Part shown: one piece after another, positions 15,250 to 24,149 of the stretch
Layout of the letters: every line of letters starts with the position of its first letter
Position numbering within the stretch: position 1 is the stretch's first letter
Source: an uncultured Collinsella sp.
GTDB taxonomy: Bacteria > Actinomycetota > Coriobacteriia > Coriobacteriales > Coriobacteriaceae
Length of the DNA: 28,850 bases
Assembly: GCA_902490405.1 (NCBI GenBank)
Contig: CABUDS010000029.1
Location: forward strand, 1 to 28,850
Direction of reading: 5' to 3'
Translations under genes and position numbers: made by a program
The notes under the pieces: model-generated
The model's database searches: none
What the model saw: the letters and a program-made list of their open reading frames with translations, nothing else
Told to the model about the DNA's origin: nothing

Positions 15250-16325
15250 TAGAGGTCCCCTCCCTTAAATGGAAGCCCCTGCTCGGCCGCGCGCAGGATG
15301 CGCTCGTCGATCTGGGAGCGCACGATGTCGTTGGTGGCGATCCAGGCGGCAAAGCTGGCGTTGTCGGGGGCGCCCAGGCCCTCCTGCAGTACCGGCGTCG
15401 CCTCGGACAGCGCAAGGACAAGCTCGTCGGTGGAGCCTGCACCCACGTTGACGCGGGCATAGACGCCATCGGGAAACTCGGTTTGGAAGTAGAGCGCCTC
15501 GGCTGCGTGCGGACACGAGCGCGCAAGGATGCGCAAGTAGTGCTCGGCGCCCTCGTAGTCCAGCTCGCGCCAAGCAGCGCTCATCAGCGCGATGAGCGTC
15601 CATGGGTCCAAGTCACGCTCCGCATCTTTGGGGCGGCGGCGCAGCGGGGTATTCGCGAGGTACGGCACGGAGTGAGCGGAGCGAAAGCGCTTGAGCTCCT
15701 CGGCGGGGTATTCGAGTTTTGCCATGGCGAGCATCGCGGTGTGGCGGACACCAGCGGGGTCGTTGGGCGCAAAGTCCAAGCTGCGATTTGCGGCTTCGAG
15801 CGACATGCGATAGCGGCCGCTAATGAGGGCGCGCGATGCCAAGGCGGCAAGCCAGCGCAGATAGGGGCGGCGCGCGAGGTCGCCAGCGGCCTCGCGCTCG
15901 TAGGGGTCCTGAGCCGAGGCGATCTTGAGCGCCAGGTCATGCTCGACTTCATCGCACTTGGACACCAGGTACTGTACGTATTCCTCGTTGGATTCGGCGG
16001 TGAGCGCCGTCAGCATGCGCTGGGCATCCCAGTTGGCCGGATCGAGCGCGGCTGCCTCGCGAAGCATGTTCTCGGCAGCGCCCTCTTCTTGCTCTGCCTG
16101 GGTATCGTCAGGGATAAAGGGAATGCGGTAGTCGACAGCCTCGACCACCTTGGCAATGAGATGCCCGGCGCGGTCACGGTCGTGCACGATGAGCGGCGCG
16201 GGGTTGCGGGTGAATTGTTCCATCAGACGTTCTACGGCGGTGCCGTCGGTGAGCGGGATATTGTCGCGGCGCAAGGCCTCAAGAACGAGGCGATGGCAAT
16301 CCTCTTGAATGGGATCGAATGCCAT
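15249..16325 (-). CDS. Unknown helical-repeat (TPR-like) protein, first gene of the murT-gatD unit
   Basis: The 358-residue protein is soluble and mainly helical. TPR-like features include MLREAAALDPANWDAQRMLTAL (about 92-113) and YRMSLEAANRSLDFAPNDP (about 178-196), with the alternating small and large residues typical of helix-turn-helix repeats. The start at 16325 is set by AAAGGAGG four bases upstream; an upstream in-frame ATG has no such site. It heads a minus-strand unit and overlaps the next gene by one base. It is related to that gene over the middle helices. No catalytic motif was seen, and the function is unknown. Some resemblance to ST7-like TPR proteins is possible but was not established. 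Confidence 0.75.
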   Translation of the reverse strand: MAFDPIQEDCHRLVLEALRRDNIPLTDGTAVERLMEQFTRNPAPLIVHDRDRAGHLIAKVVEAVDYRIPFIPDDTQAEQEEGAAENMLREAAALDPANWDAQRMLTALTAESNEEYVQYLVSKCDEVEHDLALKIASAQDPYEREAAGDLARRPYLRWLAALASRALISGRYRMSLEAANRSLDFAPNDPAGVRHTAMLAMAKLEYPAEELKRFRSAHSVPYLANTPLRRRPKDAERDLDPWTLIALMSAAWRELDYEGAEHYLRILARSCPHAAEALYFQTEFPDGVYARVNVGAGSTDELVLALSEATPVLQEGLGAPDNASFAAWIATNDIVRSQIDERILRAAEQGLPFKGGDL

Positions 16326-16825
16326 GGGGCCTCCTTTGCTGCGGTTAGGGTTCAAATGTCTCTATATAAGGTTCTAGTTTACCCGCATGTGGCACACCGG
16401 GGGTGCCGCACTTGGACTTGCACCTTTGCACCACGAAGACGGATGTCGCACAAATGTCGGCACCTTGGACGACCGAGTGGTATCACGGTGCCGCAAACGG
16501 TCGATTTTTGGCGGCGAACGGGGCACATTTTGGAGGAGCACCGTCCTGCCCGGGATATGTAGTCAACCTTGATAAAACGTTTGCCCAGCTTGGGAGTATG
16601 AATGCCCCACAAGGGTCTTCAGGGATAGAAAAAACGTTTCATCATTGTCGGCTTTAGGTGAATAACTGACCAACCAGAACGGTAAAATAGTGTTTGTCTG
16701 AGCGTTGAGACGTTTAGACATCGCGCATTGTCATCGCCGGCAACGCGCAAAACGGTCCTAACGGAGCCAATCGGGTGCTCCGTTATATACGCAAGTCTAA
16801 GAGGGGCTTGTTTAGGAGGCACAGT
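16326..16825. other. Intergenic region between divergent units, with small palindromes
   Basis: No gene is supported in these 500 bases. Visible structure: CGGCACC 16458-16464 with GGTGCCG 16487-16493; two AAACGTTT palindromes at 16575-16582 and 16632-16639, 57 bases apart, which resemble LacI-type half-site cores; a TAAAAT box at 16683-16688; and a leader hairpin at 16759-16785. The alcohol dehydrogenase gene to the right is probably controlled from here. Confidence 0.4.
16759..16785 (+). promoter_or_regulatory. Leader hairpin before alcohol dehydrogenase
   Basis: TAACGGAGC (16759-16767) pairs perfectly with GCTCCGTTA (16777-16785) around a nine-base loop, 40 bases before the start codon. 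No T run follows, so it is a leader structure or binding site rather than a terminator. Confidence 0.45.
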
Positions 16826-18049
16826 ATGGGACGTTTTACCAATCCTCGCGATCTGTACTTTGGTGAGGGCGCTCGCCACGAGGTGAAGAACCTCAAGGGC
16901 AAGAAGGCCATCATCGTTTCTGGCGGCAGCTCTATGCGCCGTGGCGGGTTCCTGCAGGACGTTGAGGCCGACCTCAAAGAGGGCGGCTTCGAGGTCAAGC
17001 TGTTCGAGGGCGTCGAGTCCGATCCGTCCATCGAGACGGTCATGAAGGGCGCCGAGGCCATGCGCGAGTTCGAGCCCGACTGGATTATCGCCATCGGCGG
17101 CGGCTCGCCCATCGATGCCGCTAAGGCCATGTGGGTCTTCTACGAGTATCCCGAGGAGTCCTTCGATAACATCATCCAGCCGTTCAGCTTCCCTGAGCTG
17201 CGTCAGAAGGCTCACTTCTGCGCCATCTCCTCTACCTCTGGTACCGCTACCGAGGTCACTGCCTTCTCCGTCATCACCGACTACGCCAAGGGCATCAAGT
17301 ACCCGCTGGCCGACTTCAACATCACCCCGGATGTCGCCATCGTCGACCCCGAGCTCACCTACACCATGCCCGCCAAGCTGTGCGCTCACACCGGCATGGA
17401 CGCTCTGACCCACTGCATGGAGGCCTACGTTTCCACCTGCGCTTCTATGTTCACCGATGCCAACGCCCTGCATGGCATCCGCGAGATCGTTGAGTGGCTG
17501 CCCAAGTCCTATGCTGGCGACCATGAGGCCCGTCAGCACATGCACGAGGCTCAGTGCATCGCCGGCATCGCCTTCTCCTCGGGCCTGCTCGGCATCGTTC
17601 ACTCCATGGCTCACAAGACCGGTGCAGCCTTTGAGAACGGCCACATCATCCACGGTGCTGCTAACGCCATGTACCTGGGCAAGGTCATCCAGTGGAACTC
17701 CAAGGACCCGCGCGCTGCCGAGCGTTACGCTTACGTGGCCAAGGAGATCCTGCACCTTCCCGGCGAGACCAACGAGGAGCTCATCGCTGCGCTCGTCCAG
17801 AAGATTCGCGACCTCAACGACCAGCTCAACATTCCGCAGTCCATCAAGGATTACGCGAATGGTGGCGTGAAGGTCGACGCCGAGAACCCGCAGATGGTTT
17901 CCGAGGAGGAGTTCCTCGCGAAGCTCCCCGAGATCGCCGCGAACGCCGAGCAGGACGCCTGCACGCCCGAGAACCCGCGTGAGACCAAGGCTGCCGACTT
18001 CGAGAAGATTCTCAAGGCCTGCTACTACGACACCGACATCGATTTCTAA
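16826..18049 (+). CDS. Iron-containing (type III) alcohol dehydrogenase
   Basis: The 407-residue cytoplasmic protein is an NAD(P)-linked, iron-type alcohol dehydrogenase similar to butanol and 1,3-propanediol dehydrogenases. The cofactor loop is IIAIGGGSPIDAAKAM (about residues 82-97). Metal ligands are expected in HTGMDALTHCMEAY (Asp and His) and in GIVHSMAHKTGAAFENGHIIHG (two His). SSTSGTATEVTAFSVI is the usual nucleotide-contact block. The ATG at 16826 has AGGAGG six bases before it; an upstream in-frame GTG lies inside the leader hairpin. Codon bias is very strong, suggesting high expression, as expected for fermentative NADH disposal. A terminator follows, then two glycerol dehydrogenase genes. 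The true substrate is not decided by sequence. Confidence 0.93.
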   Translation: MGRFTNPRDLYFGEGARHEVKNLKGKKAIIVSGGSSMRRGGFLQDVEADLKEGGFEVKLFEGVESDPSIETVMKGAEAMREFEPDWIIAIGGGSPIDAAKAMWVFYEYPEESFDNIIQPFSFPELRQKAHFCAISSTSGTATEVTAFSVITDYAKGIKYPLADFNITPDVAIVDPELTYTMPAKLCAHTGMDALTHCMEAYVSTCASMFTDANALHGIREIVEWLPKSYAGDHEARQHMHEAQCIAGIAFSSGLLGIVHSMAHKTGAAFENGHIIHGAANAMYLGKVIQWNSKDPRAAERYAYVAKEILHLPGETNEELIAALVQKIRDLNDQLNIPQSIKDYANGGVKVDAENPQMVSEEEFLAKLPEIAANAEQDACTPENPRETKAADFEKILKACYYDTDIDF

Positions 18050-18070
18050 TCGACTCTTGTTATCGTAACG

Positions 18071-18111
18071 AGGGGCTCCGCACGTATCTGTACGGAGCCC
18101 CTTTCTTTTTT
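18071..18111 (+). terminator. Intrinsic terminator between alcohol dehydrogenase and glycerol dehydrogenase
   Basis: AGGGGCTCCG (18071-18080) pairs with CGGAGCCCCT (18093-18102), followed by TTCTTTTTT. The next gene's ATG is only 17 bases further on, so no separate promoter fits in between. Confidence 0.9.
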
Positions 18112-18127
18112 AGAGAATGGGATAAAA

Positions 18128-19228
18128 ATGGCTGCAATTTTCAATAGCCCCAGCAAGTACATTCAGGGCCCGGACGAGCTGGCCAAGCTCGGCTCCTATG
18201 TCGAGCCGCTCGGCGCTAAAGCCCTCGTCATCGTGACGCCTTCGGGCAAGAAGCGCATCGGTGCCAAGATCGAGGGCGGTTTTGCCGAGGCTAAGGCCGA
18301 GCTGCTGTTTGAGGACTTTAACGGCGAGTGCTCCAAGGGTGAGGTCGATCGCCTGGTCGCGCTCGCTCGCGACAACGGTTGCGACATCATCGTCGGCGTC
18401 GGTGGCGGCAAGATCCTCGACACCGCGAAGGCCGTCGCCTATTACCTGGAGTCCCCGGTTATCATTTGCCCCACCATTGCTTCGACCGATGCACCGTGCT
18501 CGGCGCTTTCGGTGCTCTACACCGACGATGGCCAGTTCGATAAATATCTCTTCCTTAAGGCAAACCCCAACATTGTCCTGATGGATACGACGGTTATCGC
18601 GGCGAGCCCGGTGCGCCTGACGGTTTCCGGTATGGGCGATGCGCTCGCAACCTACTTTGAGGCCCAGGCGACGCATGATGCCGACGGTGGCACCTGCGCT
18701 GGCGGCAAGGGCGGCATGGCCGGTCTGGCGCTCGCCAAGCTTTGCTACGAGACGCTTATGGCCGATGGCGTCAAGGCCAAGGTCGCGCTGGAGAAGGGTG
18801 CGCTCACGCCTGCAGTCGAGCATATCATCGAGGCCAATACGCTGCTTTCGGGCATTGGCTTTGAGAGCTCGGGCCTTGCTGCTGCTCATGCCATCCACAA
18901 TGGCCTGACGATGCTGCCCGAGTGCCACGGCATGTATCACGGCGAGAAGGTCGCCTTTGGCACCATCGTCCAGCTGGTACTCGAGGATGCTCCGACTGAG
19001 AAACTCGAGGAAGTCCTGGGCTTCTGCATTGAGCTGGGCCTGCCGGTCACGATGAAGGAGCTTGGCGTTGCCGAGGTTACGCGCGAGCAGGCCATGGTCG
19101 TTGCCGAGGCCGCTTGCGCGCCCGAGGACACCATGTGCAACATGCCGTTTGAGGTGACGCCCGAGATGGTCGCAAACGCCATCCTGGGTGCCGACGCGCT
19201 GGGCCACTACTATCTCATGGATGAGTAA
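18128..19228 (+). CDS. gldA: Glycerol dehydrogenase
   Basis: The 366-residue protein is a zinc-type glycerol dehydrogenase, which interconverts glycerol and dihydroxyacetone with NAD+. Typical blocks are IFNSPSKYIQGPDEL at the N terminus, VGVGGGKILDTAKAVAYY (NAD loop, about 95-112) and CPTIASTDAPCSALSVLY. Three zinc ligands are in place: Asp in GMGDALATYFEA, His in AAAHAIHNGLT and His in MYHGEKVAFG. The length equals the family norm. The ATG follows a terminator by 17 bases and has only a weak ribosome site (AGAGAATGGG). A paralogue lies downstream. It may work in glycerol fermentation or in reducing dihydroxyacetone-type compounds; no dihydroxyacetone kinase is visible here. Confidence 0.95.
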   Translation: MAAIFNSPSKYIQGPDELAKLGSYVEPLGAKALVIVTPSGKKRIGAKIEGGFAEAKAELLFEDFNGECSKGEVDRLVALARDNGCDIIVGVGGGKILDTAKAVAYYLESPVIICPTIASTDAPCSALSVLYTDDGQFDKYLFLKANPNIVLMDTTVIAASPVRLTVSGMGDALATYFEAQATHDADGGTCAGGKGGMAGLALAKLCYETLMADGVKAKVALEKGALTPAVEHIIEANTLLSGIGFESSGLAAAHAIHNGLTMLPECHGMYHGEKVAFGTIVQLVLEDAPTEKLEEVLGFCIELGLPVTMKELGVAEVTREQAMVVAEAACAPEDTMCNMPFEVTPEMVANAILGADALGHYYLMDE

Positions 19229-19240
19229 ATCAAGCTAAGG

Positions 19241-19276
19241 AAGGGGCAAAGCCAACAGATGGCTTTGCCCCTTTTG
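19241..19276 (+). terminator. Intrinsic terminator of gldA
   Basis: A perfect 14-bp stem (AAGGGGCAAAGCCA 19241-19254 with 19260-19273) has a five-base loop, and its T run (TTTT) partly overlaps the stem end. Confidence 0.9.
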
Positions 19277-19279
19277 CTA

Positions 19280-19345
19280 TGGTGCAAAGTAACCTGACCC
19301 CATCGCACCAAGTTGGTGCAAAGGGGTCAGGTTACTTTGCACCAA
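19280..19345. repeat. Nested REP-like palindrome with two alternative folds
   Basis: A perfect 22-bp inverted repeat joins 19280-19301 to 19323-19344. Its 21-base loop contains a second palindrome (GCACCAA-G-TTGGTGC). The loop's TTGGTGCAAAG (19313-19323) can instead pair with CTTTGCACCAA (19335-19345), so two hairpins are mutually exclusive. The arm has AAAGTAACCTGACCCC, related to the element at 11942. It lies between gldA and its paralogue. Confidence 0.85.
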
Positions 19346-19374
19346 TCGTTGTTTGATGAAGGGCGGATTCTCGT

Positions 19375-20442
19375 ATGGCGCTTCCTATGGTTTATGGCGG
19401 TCCCGGCCGGTATGTTCAGGGGCCGGGCGAACTTTCGCGTCAGGGCAGGTATTTGTCATGGTTGGGCTGCGCTGCCTATGTCTTGTTTGACCAGGGCACC
19501 GAGGATCGGCTGTGCAGGCAGATCGTCGATGGATTTCTGGACGAAGATCTAAGCGAGCCGTTCTTTAAGATTTATAACGGTCCGTGTACGGAAGAGGCCG
19601 TTGTCGGAATGGCCAAGGAAGCCCGGGCCGAGTATTGCGACATGGTGGTGGGTATTGGCGGCGGCAAGATGCTCGATATCGCCAAGGCGGTAGCGTTTTA
19701 TGCCGAGCTGCCGTTGTGCGTATGCCCCACGGCGGCTTCGATGGACGGTCCGTGCAGCGCGATTTCGGTGCTGTATCACGAGGATGGGTCGTTCGACCGC
19801 TACCTGATGCTCGAGAAGAATCCAGACCTGGTCGTGGTCGATACCAACGTGGTCGCGGCGGCCCCACTGCGTATGACGGTCGCTGGTATGGGCGATGCGC
19901 TGGCAACGTACTTCGAGGCGCGTTCGTGCGCCGCGGCGCACGGCGCCAACGAGCACGGTGGCGCGCCGGGGCACTTGGCACTGGTCGCGGCACGTGCCTG
20001 CTACGACACGCTTATGGAATGCGGCGTCGCTGCCAAGCGCGATCTCAAAAAGGGGCGTACATCGCCGGCGGTTGAGCGCCTGATCGAGTGCAATATTCTG
20101 CTCTCGGGCGTCGGCTTTGAGAGCGGTGGCTTGGCGTTGGCGCATGCCATCGCCAACGGTCTAACGATTCTGCCTGAGTGCAAGGCCATGCACGGCGAGG
20201 CCGTGGCGTTTGGCCTGGTGGTTCAGCTTCGTCTGGAGCGTGCACCCGAGCTTGATCAGGTGCTCGAGTTTTGCCAGCGTGTTGGTCTGCCGACGACGCT
20301 CGAGGATCTGGGCCTTGGCGAGATTTCCGATGCCGATCTGCAGGGTGTTGCAAATGCGGCCTTTAGAAACGAGCGTAATATGGCCAACGAGCAGGCCAAG
20401 GTGACCAAACAAAAGCTCGTGCAGCTCATGTGCGAGGCATAG
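19375..20442 (+). CDS. Second glycerol dehydrogenase-family protein (GldA paralogue)
   Basis: The 355-residue protein is clearly related to the gldA product immediately upstream over its full length: GPGRYVQGPGELSRQG, VGIGGGKMLDIAKAVAFY, CPTAASMDGPCSAISVLYHEDGSFD. The zinc ligands are kept (Asp in GMGDALATYFEA, His in ALAHAIANGLT, His in AMHGEAVAFG), so it should be an active dehydrogenase. The N-terminal cofactor half is more diverged, and one segment (FDQGTEDRLCRQIVDGF) differs, suggesting a different substrate or regulation. Codon bias is weaker than in gldA, so expression is probably lower. AAGGGCGG lies eight bases before the ATG. It begins 30 bases after a large palindromic element and is cut off from gldA by a terminator. 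Confidence 0.9.
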   Translation: MALPMVYGGPGRYVQGPGELSRQGRYLSWLGCAAYVLFDQGTEDRLCRQIVDGFLDEDLSEPFFKIYNGPCTEEAVVGMAKEARAEYCDMVVGIGGGKMLDIAKAVAFYAELPLCVCPTAASMDGPCSAISVLYHEDGSFDRYLMLEKNPDLVVVDTNVVAAAPLRMTVAGMGDALATYFEARSCAAAHGANEHGGAPGHLALVAARACYDTLMECGVAAKRDLKKGRTSPAVERLIECNILLSGVGFESGGLALAHAIANGLTILPECKAMHGEAVAFGLVVQLRLERAPELDQVLEFCQRVGLPTTLEDLGLGEISDADLQGVANAAFRNERNMANEQAKVTKQKLVQLMCEA

Positions 20443-20593
20443 TTTGGCGCTTGATTGACCTTGTGCAATCGAGGCGGCGATAGGCCATAGGCTATTTGTC
20501 CCAAAGGTGCTCCGCGTGTAATTTGCTCGAGGCACGGGCCGATGGCGTATCATTATTTCTTGCTTGTTTGCACTGCTCAGGGAGGGGCCGCGC

Positions 20594-21847
20594 ATGGCGC
20601 AGGAACACGATCTGTTTGATGACATTATCGAGATCAGCAAGGGTTTCGACTTTCTTAAAAACCCGCTTGGCGGTGTGACCGACGCACTCGATCCGTCGGC
20701 GCCGCAGTGGAATCCTGCCGACTACAAGGAGCGTCCGCGCGGCAACACCATTCCATGCTTGACCTGCAAAAACGAAAAGAGCGGCTGCACCGCGTGCATG
20801 GACGTGTGCCCGGTCAACGCCATCGAGGTCGAGGAAGACGCCATCGAGATCCTCGATACCTGTCGCAAGTGCGGCCTGTGCGCCGCTGCCTGTCCGACCG
20901 AGGCGATCATCTCGCCGCGCCTGGCGCCCAAAAACCTGTATGACGACATCGTTTCTGCTGCTACGAGCCACGAGACCGCCTACGTTACCTGCACGCGTGC
21001 CCTTAAGCGCATGCCGCGCGAGAACGAGGTTGTTGTCGCCTGTGTGGGCGATATTACGGCCGAGACCTGGTTCTCGGTGCTGGCCGATTATCCCAACGTG
21101 AGCGTGTACCTGCCGCTGGGCGTGTGCGATAAGTGCCGTAACACCGGTGGCGAGGATATCCTGGGCGAGGCCATTGCTACCGCCGAGGAGTGGGCGGGCA
21201 CGGGCATGGGTCTGGAGGTCGATCCCAAGAGCCTCAAGTGCCATAAGCGCCGCGAGTACGAGCGCAAGGAGTACATGGAAAAGATCGCCCGCACCACGGG
21301 TCTGACGGTGACCAAACTCAACCCGGCGACGGCGGCGCTGGCCTCGGTGACGCAGAAGTTGAAGGCCCATCGCCATCAGATTACCCAGCTGGAGCGTACG
21401 CTCAACACCATGTGCGGCACCACGACGACCAAGCGTCGCCGTTCGCTCACGCACGGTCGACAGCTGGTGCTCTCAACGCTGCAAAACCACCCCGAGCTTG
21501 CCCAAAACATGCAGGTGAGTACGCCGGAGTGCGACTTTGACAAGTGCACGTCGTGCGGCGAGTGCGTCAATGTATGTCCCACGTTCGCCTGCGATTTGGT
21601 GGGAAGCGGCCGCTTTGCGTTGGAGTCCACGTATTGTTTGGGCTGCGGTGCCTGTGTCAAGGTGTGCCCTGAGCATGCGCTCAAGTTGGTTGAGCACGAC
21701 GCGTCCAATCTGGTCGTCGTCGATCCCGAAGCCGAGGAAAAGGCCGCCCAGAAGGCGAAGGCCCACGAAGAAGCCCAGAAGGTCAAGGCCGAGGCAAAGG
21801 CCAAGCTTGACAAGATGCTCGACCAGGTGGAAAAGCTCGCGGACTAG
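20594..21847 (+). CDS. Multi-cluster 4Fe-4S ferredoxin-domain protein
   Basis: The 417-residue cytoplasmic protein carries up to four 4Fe-4S sites. Two are near the N terminus: CLTCKNEKSGCTACMDVCP (Cys55-72) and CRKCGLCAAACP (Cys90-100). Two are near residues 318-358: CTSCGECVNVCP and CLGCGACVKVCP. Between them is a region with VVVACVGDITAETWFSVL and YLPLGVCDKCRNTGG, extra cysteines in a Rossmann-like setting, reminiscent of hydrogenase/heterodisulfide-reductase-linked electron carriers, and then a probable coiled coil. The tail (about 376-417) is a charged Lys/Glu/Ala helix. The ATG is set by GGGAGGGG; the upstream in-frame ATG at 20564 lacks one. It is a single gene with no redox enzyme beside it, and its partner is unknown. 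Confidence 0.85.
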   Translation: MAQEHDLFDDIIEISKGFDFLKNPLGGVTDALDPSAPQWNPADYKERPRGNTIPCLTCKNEKSGCTACMDVCPVNAIEVEEDAIEILDTCRKCGLCAAACPTEAIISPRLAPKNLYDDIVSAATSHETAYVTCTRALKRMPRENEVVVACVGDITAETWFSVLADYPNVSVYLPLGVCDKCRNTGGEDILGEAIATAEEWAGTGMGLEVDPKSLKCHKRREYERKEYMEKIARTTGLTVTKLNPATAALASVTQKLKAHRHQITQLERTLNTMCGTTTTKRRRSLTHGRQLVLSTLQNHPELAQNMQVSTPECDFDKCTSCGECVNVCPTFACDLVGSGRFALESTYCLGCGACVKVCPEHALKLVEHDASNLVVVDPEAEEKAAQKAKAHEEAQKVKAEAKAKLDKMLDQVEKLAD

Positions 21848-21961
21848 TCAGCGACCTCTGTCTCTGCTTCATTCGTGCCGCCGTGGCGTCCGGGTTCGCC
21901 CAGATGCTGCGGCGGCGCTATACTTATGCAGTTTGAAATGCTTGTACCAAAAGGAGCTGTC

Positions 21962-23038
<1,077 letters not shown>

Positions 23039-23049
23039 GGACGACGTGC

Positions 23050-23433
23050 ATGTTTAAATATGGTAAAAAAGCCGGCTACATGGGCATCGCGCTGCTGGTG
23101 CTTGCGGTGCTTCCGCTGGTGGTCGCAGCGTTTGTGATCCCCAACATTGGGTCCGAGGTGGCAACAAAGTTTAATGCCGCCGGCGAGGTGACGCGCTGGG
23201 GTAAGAGCTACGAGTTGCTGGCACTGCCGGTGCTCAATCTGCTGCTCGGCGTGGCGACGTATTTTACTGCCGGTCGTCAAGCAAAGAACAACGAAGACTC
23301 CGCTGTGATGGCACGTCTGACGTGCGAGCGCTACCTGCGCAACGGTTGCATCACGGGTGTGTTCCTCAACGTGATCAACGTTTACTTTATGTACTCGGCG
23401 ATTACCGGAACGGGTTTTGGCTTGGGCTTTTAG
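23050..23433 (+). CDS. Small DUF1648-domain membrane protein
   Basis: The 127-residue protein has three likely membrane helices (about 12-32, 53-73 and 99-119). Between the first two is a DUF1648-like segment, VIPNIGSEVATKFNAAGEVTRWGKSYEL, related to the N-terminal module of SdpI-type proteins. In SdpI, such proteins give immunity to a secreted toxin; most stand-alone members have no known role, and no toxin gene is nearby. It begins 11 bases after ychF with only a weak ribosome site (GTAGGGACG), so it may depend on coupling. It converges on the gene at 23443 with a nine-base gap. Confidence 0.8.
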   Translation: MFKYGKKAGYMGIALLVLAVLPLVVAAFVIPNIGSEVATKFNAAGEVTRWGKSYELLALPVLNLLLGVATYFTAGRQAKNNEDSAVMARLTCERYLRNGCITGVFLNVINVYFMYSAITGTGFGLGF

Positions 23434-23442
23434 CTTATCCTT

Positions 23443-23832
23443 TTAGGCAACGAGCCTGCACGCATATTCAATGGCTGCTGCGAGGCCGCCGCTCGATCGT
23501 GGTTTAAATACCATGTCGGCGGCGGCCTCGTTTTCGTATCCGGCGCCGCGAAGGGCGAGTGCGATACCGGCTTCTAAAAGGAGCGGCAGGCCGCGTTGGC
23601 TGGTTGCGATTACGGCAGCCTGATTGAGCGAGCAACTGTGCGCCTGGCATTGGATGGCAAGTTCACCTTGCGCCGGGCAAGGGACCAGAACGGCGGAGAC
23701 GCGACTTGATAGCAATGCAAATGCTGTGCGCTCATCGGGCGAAAGACATTCAGCTTCAACGACGACGAGCTTGGGCGGCGCGCTGTTTGTGCGAAGCGTG
23801 GCTCGGTACATGCGGACCGAAGAACCCGACAT
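23443..23832 (-). CDS. Unknown 129-residue protein, divergent from an XRE regulator
   Basis: I do not recognise this protein. It is soluble, with LVVVEAECLSPDERTAFALLSSRVSAVLVPC and LLLEAGIALALRGAGYENEAAADMVF suggesting a small alpha/beta fold, and a few cysteines (VPCP, CQAHSC) of unclear role. It is a real gene because AGGAG lies seven bases before the ATG and codon use is normal for the window. Its start is 23 bases from a perfect 24-bp palindrome shared with the small XRE regulator on the other strand, so it is probably controlled by that regulator. Confidence 0.65.
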   Translation of the reverse strand: MSGSSVRMYRATLRTNSAPPKLVVVEAECLSPDERTAFALLSSRVSAVLVPCPAQGELAIQCQAHSCSLNQAAVIATSQRGLPLLLEAGIALALRGAGYENEAAADMVFKPRSSGGLAAAIEYACRLVA

Positions 23833-23855
23833 AGAAAACTCCTGTGTATTCGGGA

Positions 23856-23879
23856 AAACGTAAACTATAGTTTACGTTT
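23856..23879. promoter_or_regulatory. Perfect 24-bp palindrome between divergent genes, likely XRE operator
   Basis: AAACGTAAACTA is followed directly by its exact reverse complement, with no spacer. It sits 23 bases before the minus-strand start (23832) and 29 before the plus-strand start (23909), where it would overlap both promoters. The size and symmetry suit a dimeric helix-turn-helix protein such as the one encoded next to it. Confidence 0.75.
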
Positions 23880-23908
23880 ATGTTCGGCTCCATTTCAAAC
23901 TCGGCTGC

Positions 23909-24127
23909 ATGGACGAACGTGCGAAACAGATTCTTGGCAGGCGGGTCGAAGAGACACGCAGGGACCTTGGTATCTCCAAGGTTGATTTTTGTGTGGCGAC
24001 AGGAATCAGCCGACCCTACCTCGACCGAATCGAAGATGGAACGGCAAATTTCACGCTCAAGGTTCTATTTAAGATCGCGCCCGCACTCGGCATGACGGTA
24101 TCAGAGCTTCTCGAGGGTATCGAATAG
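23909..24127 (+). CDS. Small XRE-family transcriptional regulator
   Basis: The 72-residue protein is essentially one helix-turn-helix domain: RRVEETRRDLGISKVDFCVATGISRPYLDRIEDGTANFTLKVLFKIAPALGMTVSELL, the Cro/C1-type five-helix fold with recognition helix ISRPYLDRIE. The size resembles phage-like repressors and controller proteins. No ribosome site precedes the ATG, so it may be translated from a leaderless or nearly leaderless mRNA whose promoter overlaps the palindrome; autoregulation is likely. It ends 22 bases from the convergent asparaginase gene. It is divergent from the unknown 129-residue protein. Confidence 0.85.
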   Translation: MDERAKQILGRRVEETRRDLGISKVDFCVATGISRPYLDRIEDGTANFTLKVLFKIAPALGMTVSELLEGIE

Positions 24128-24149
24128 GGGATACCCGTCGACAACTGAA

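Noticed and set aside
16619..17755. Minus-strand open frame opposite the alcohol dehydrogenase
   Set aside because: It is a shadow frame; its composition is low-complexity and it covers the promoter region of a well-supported gene.
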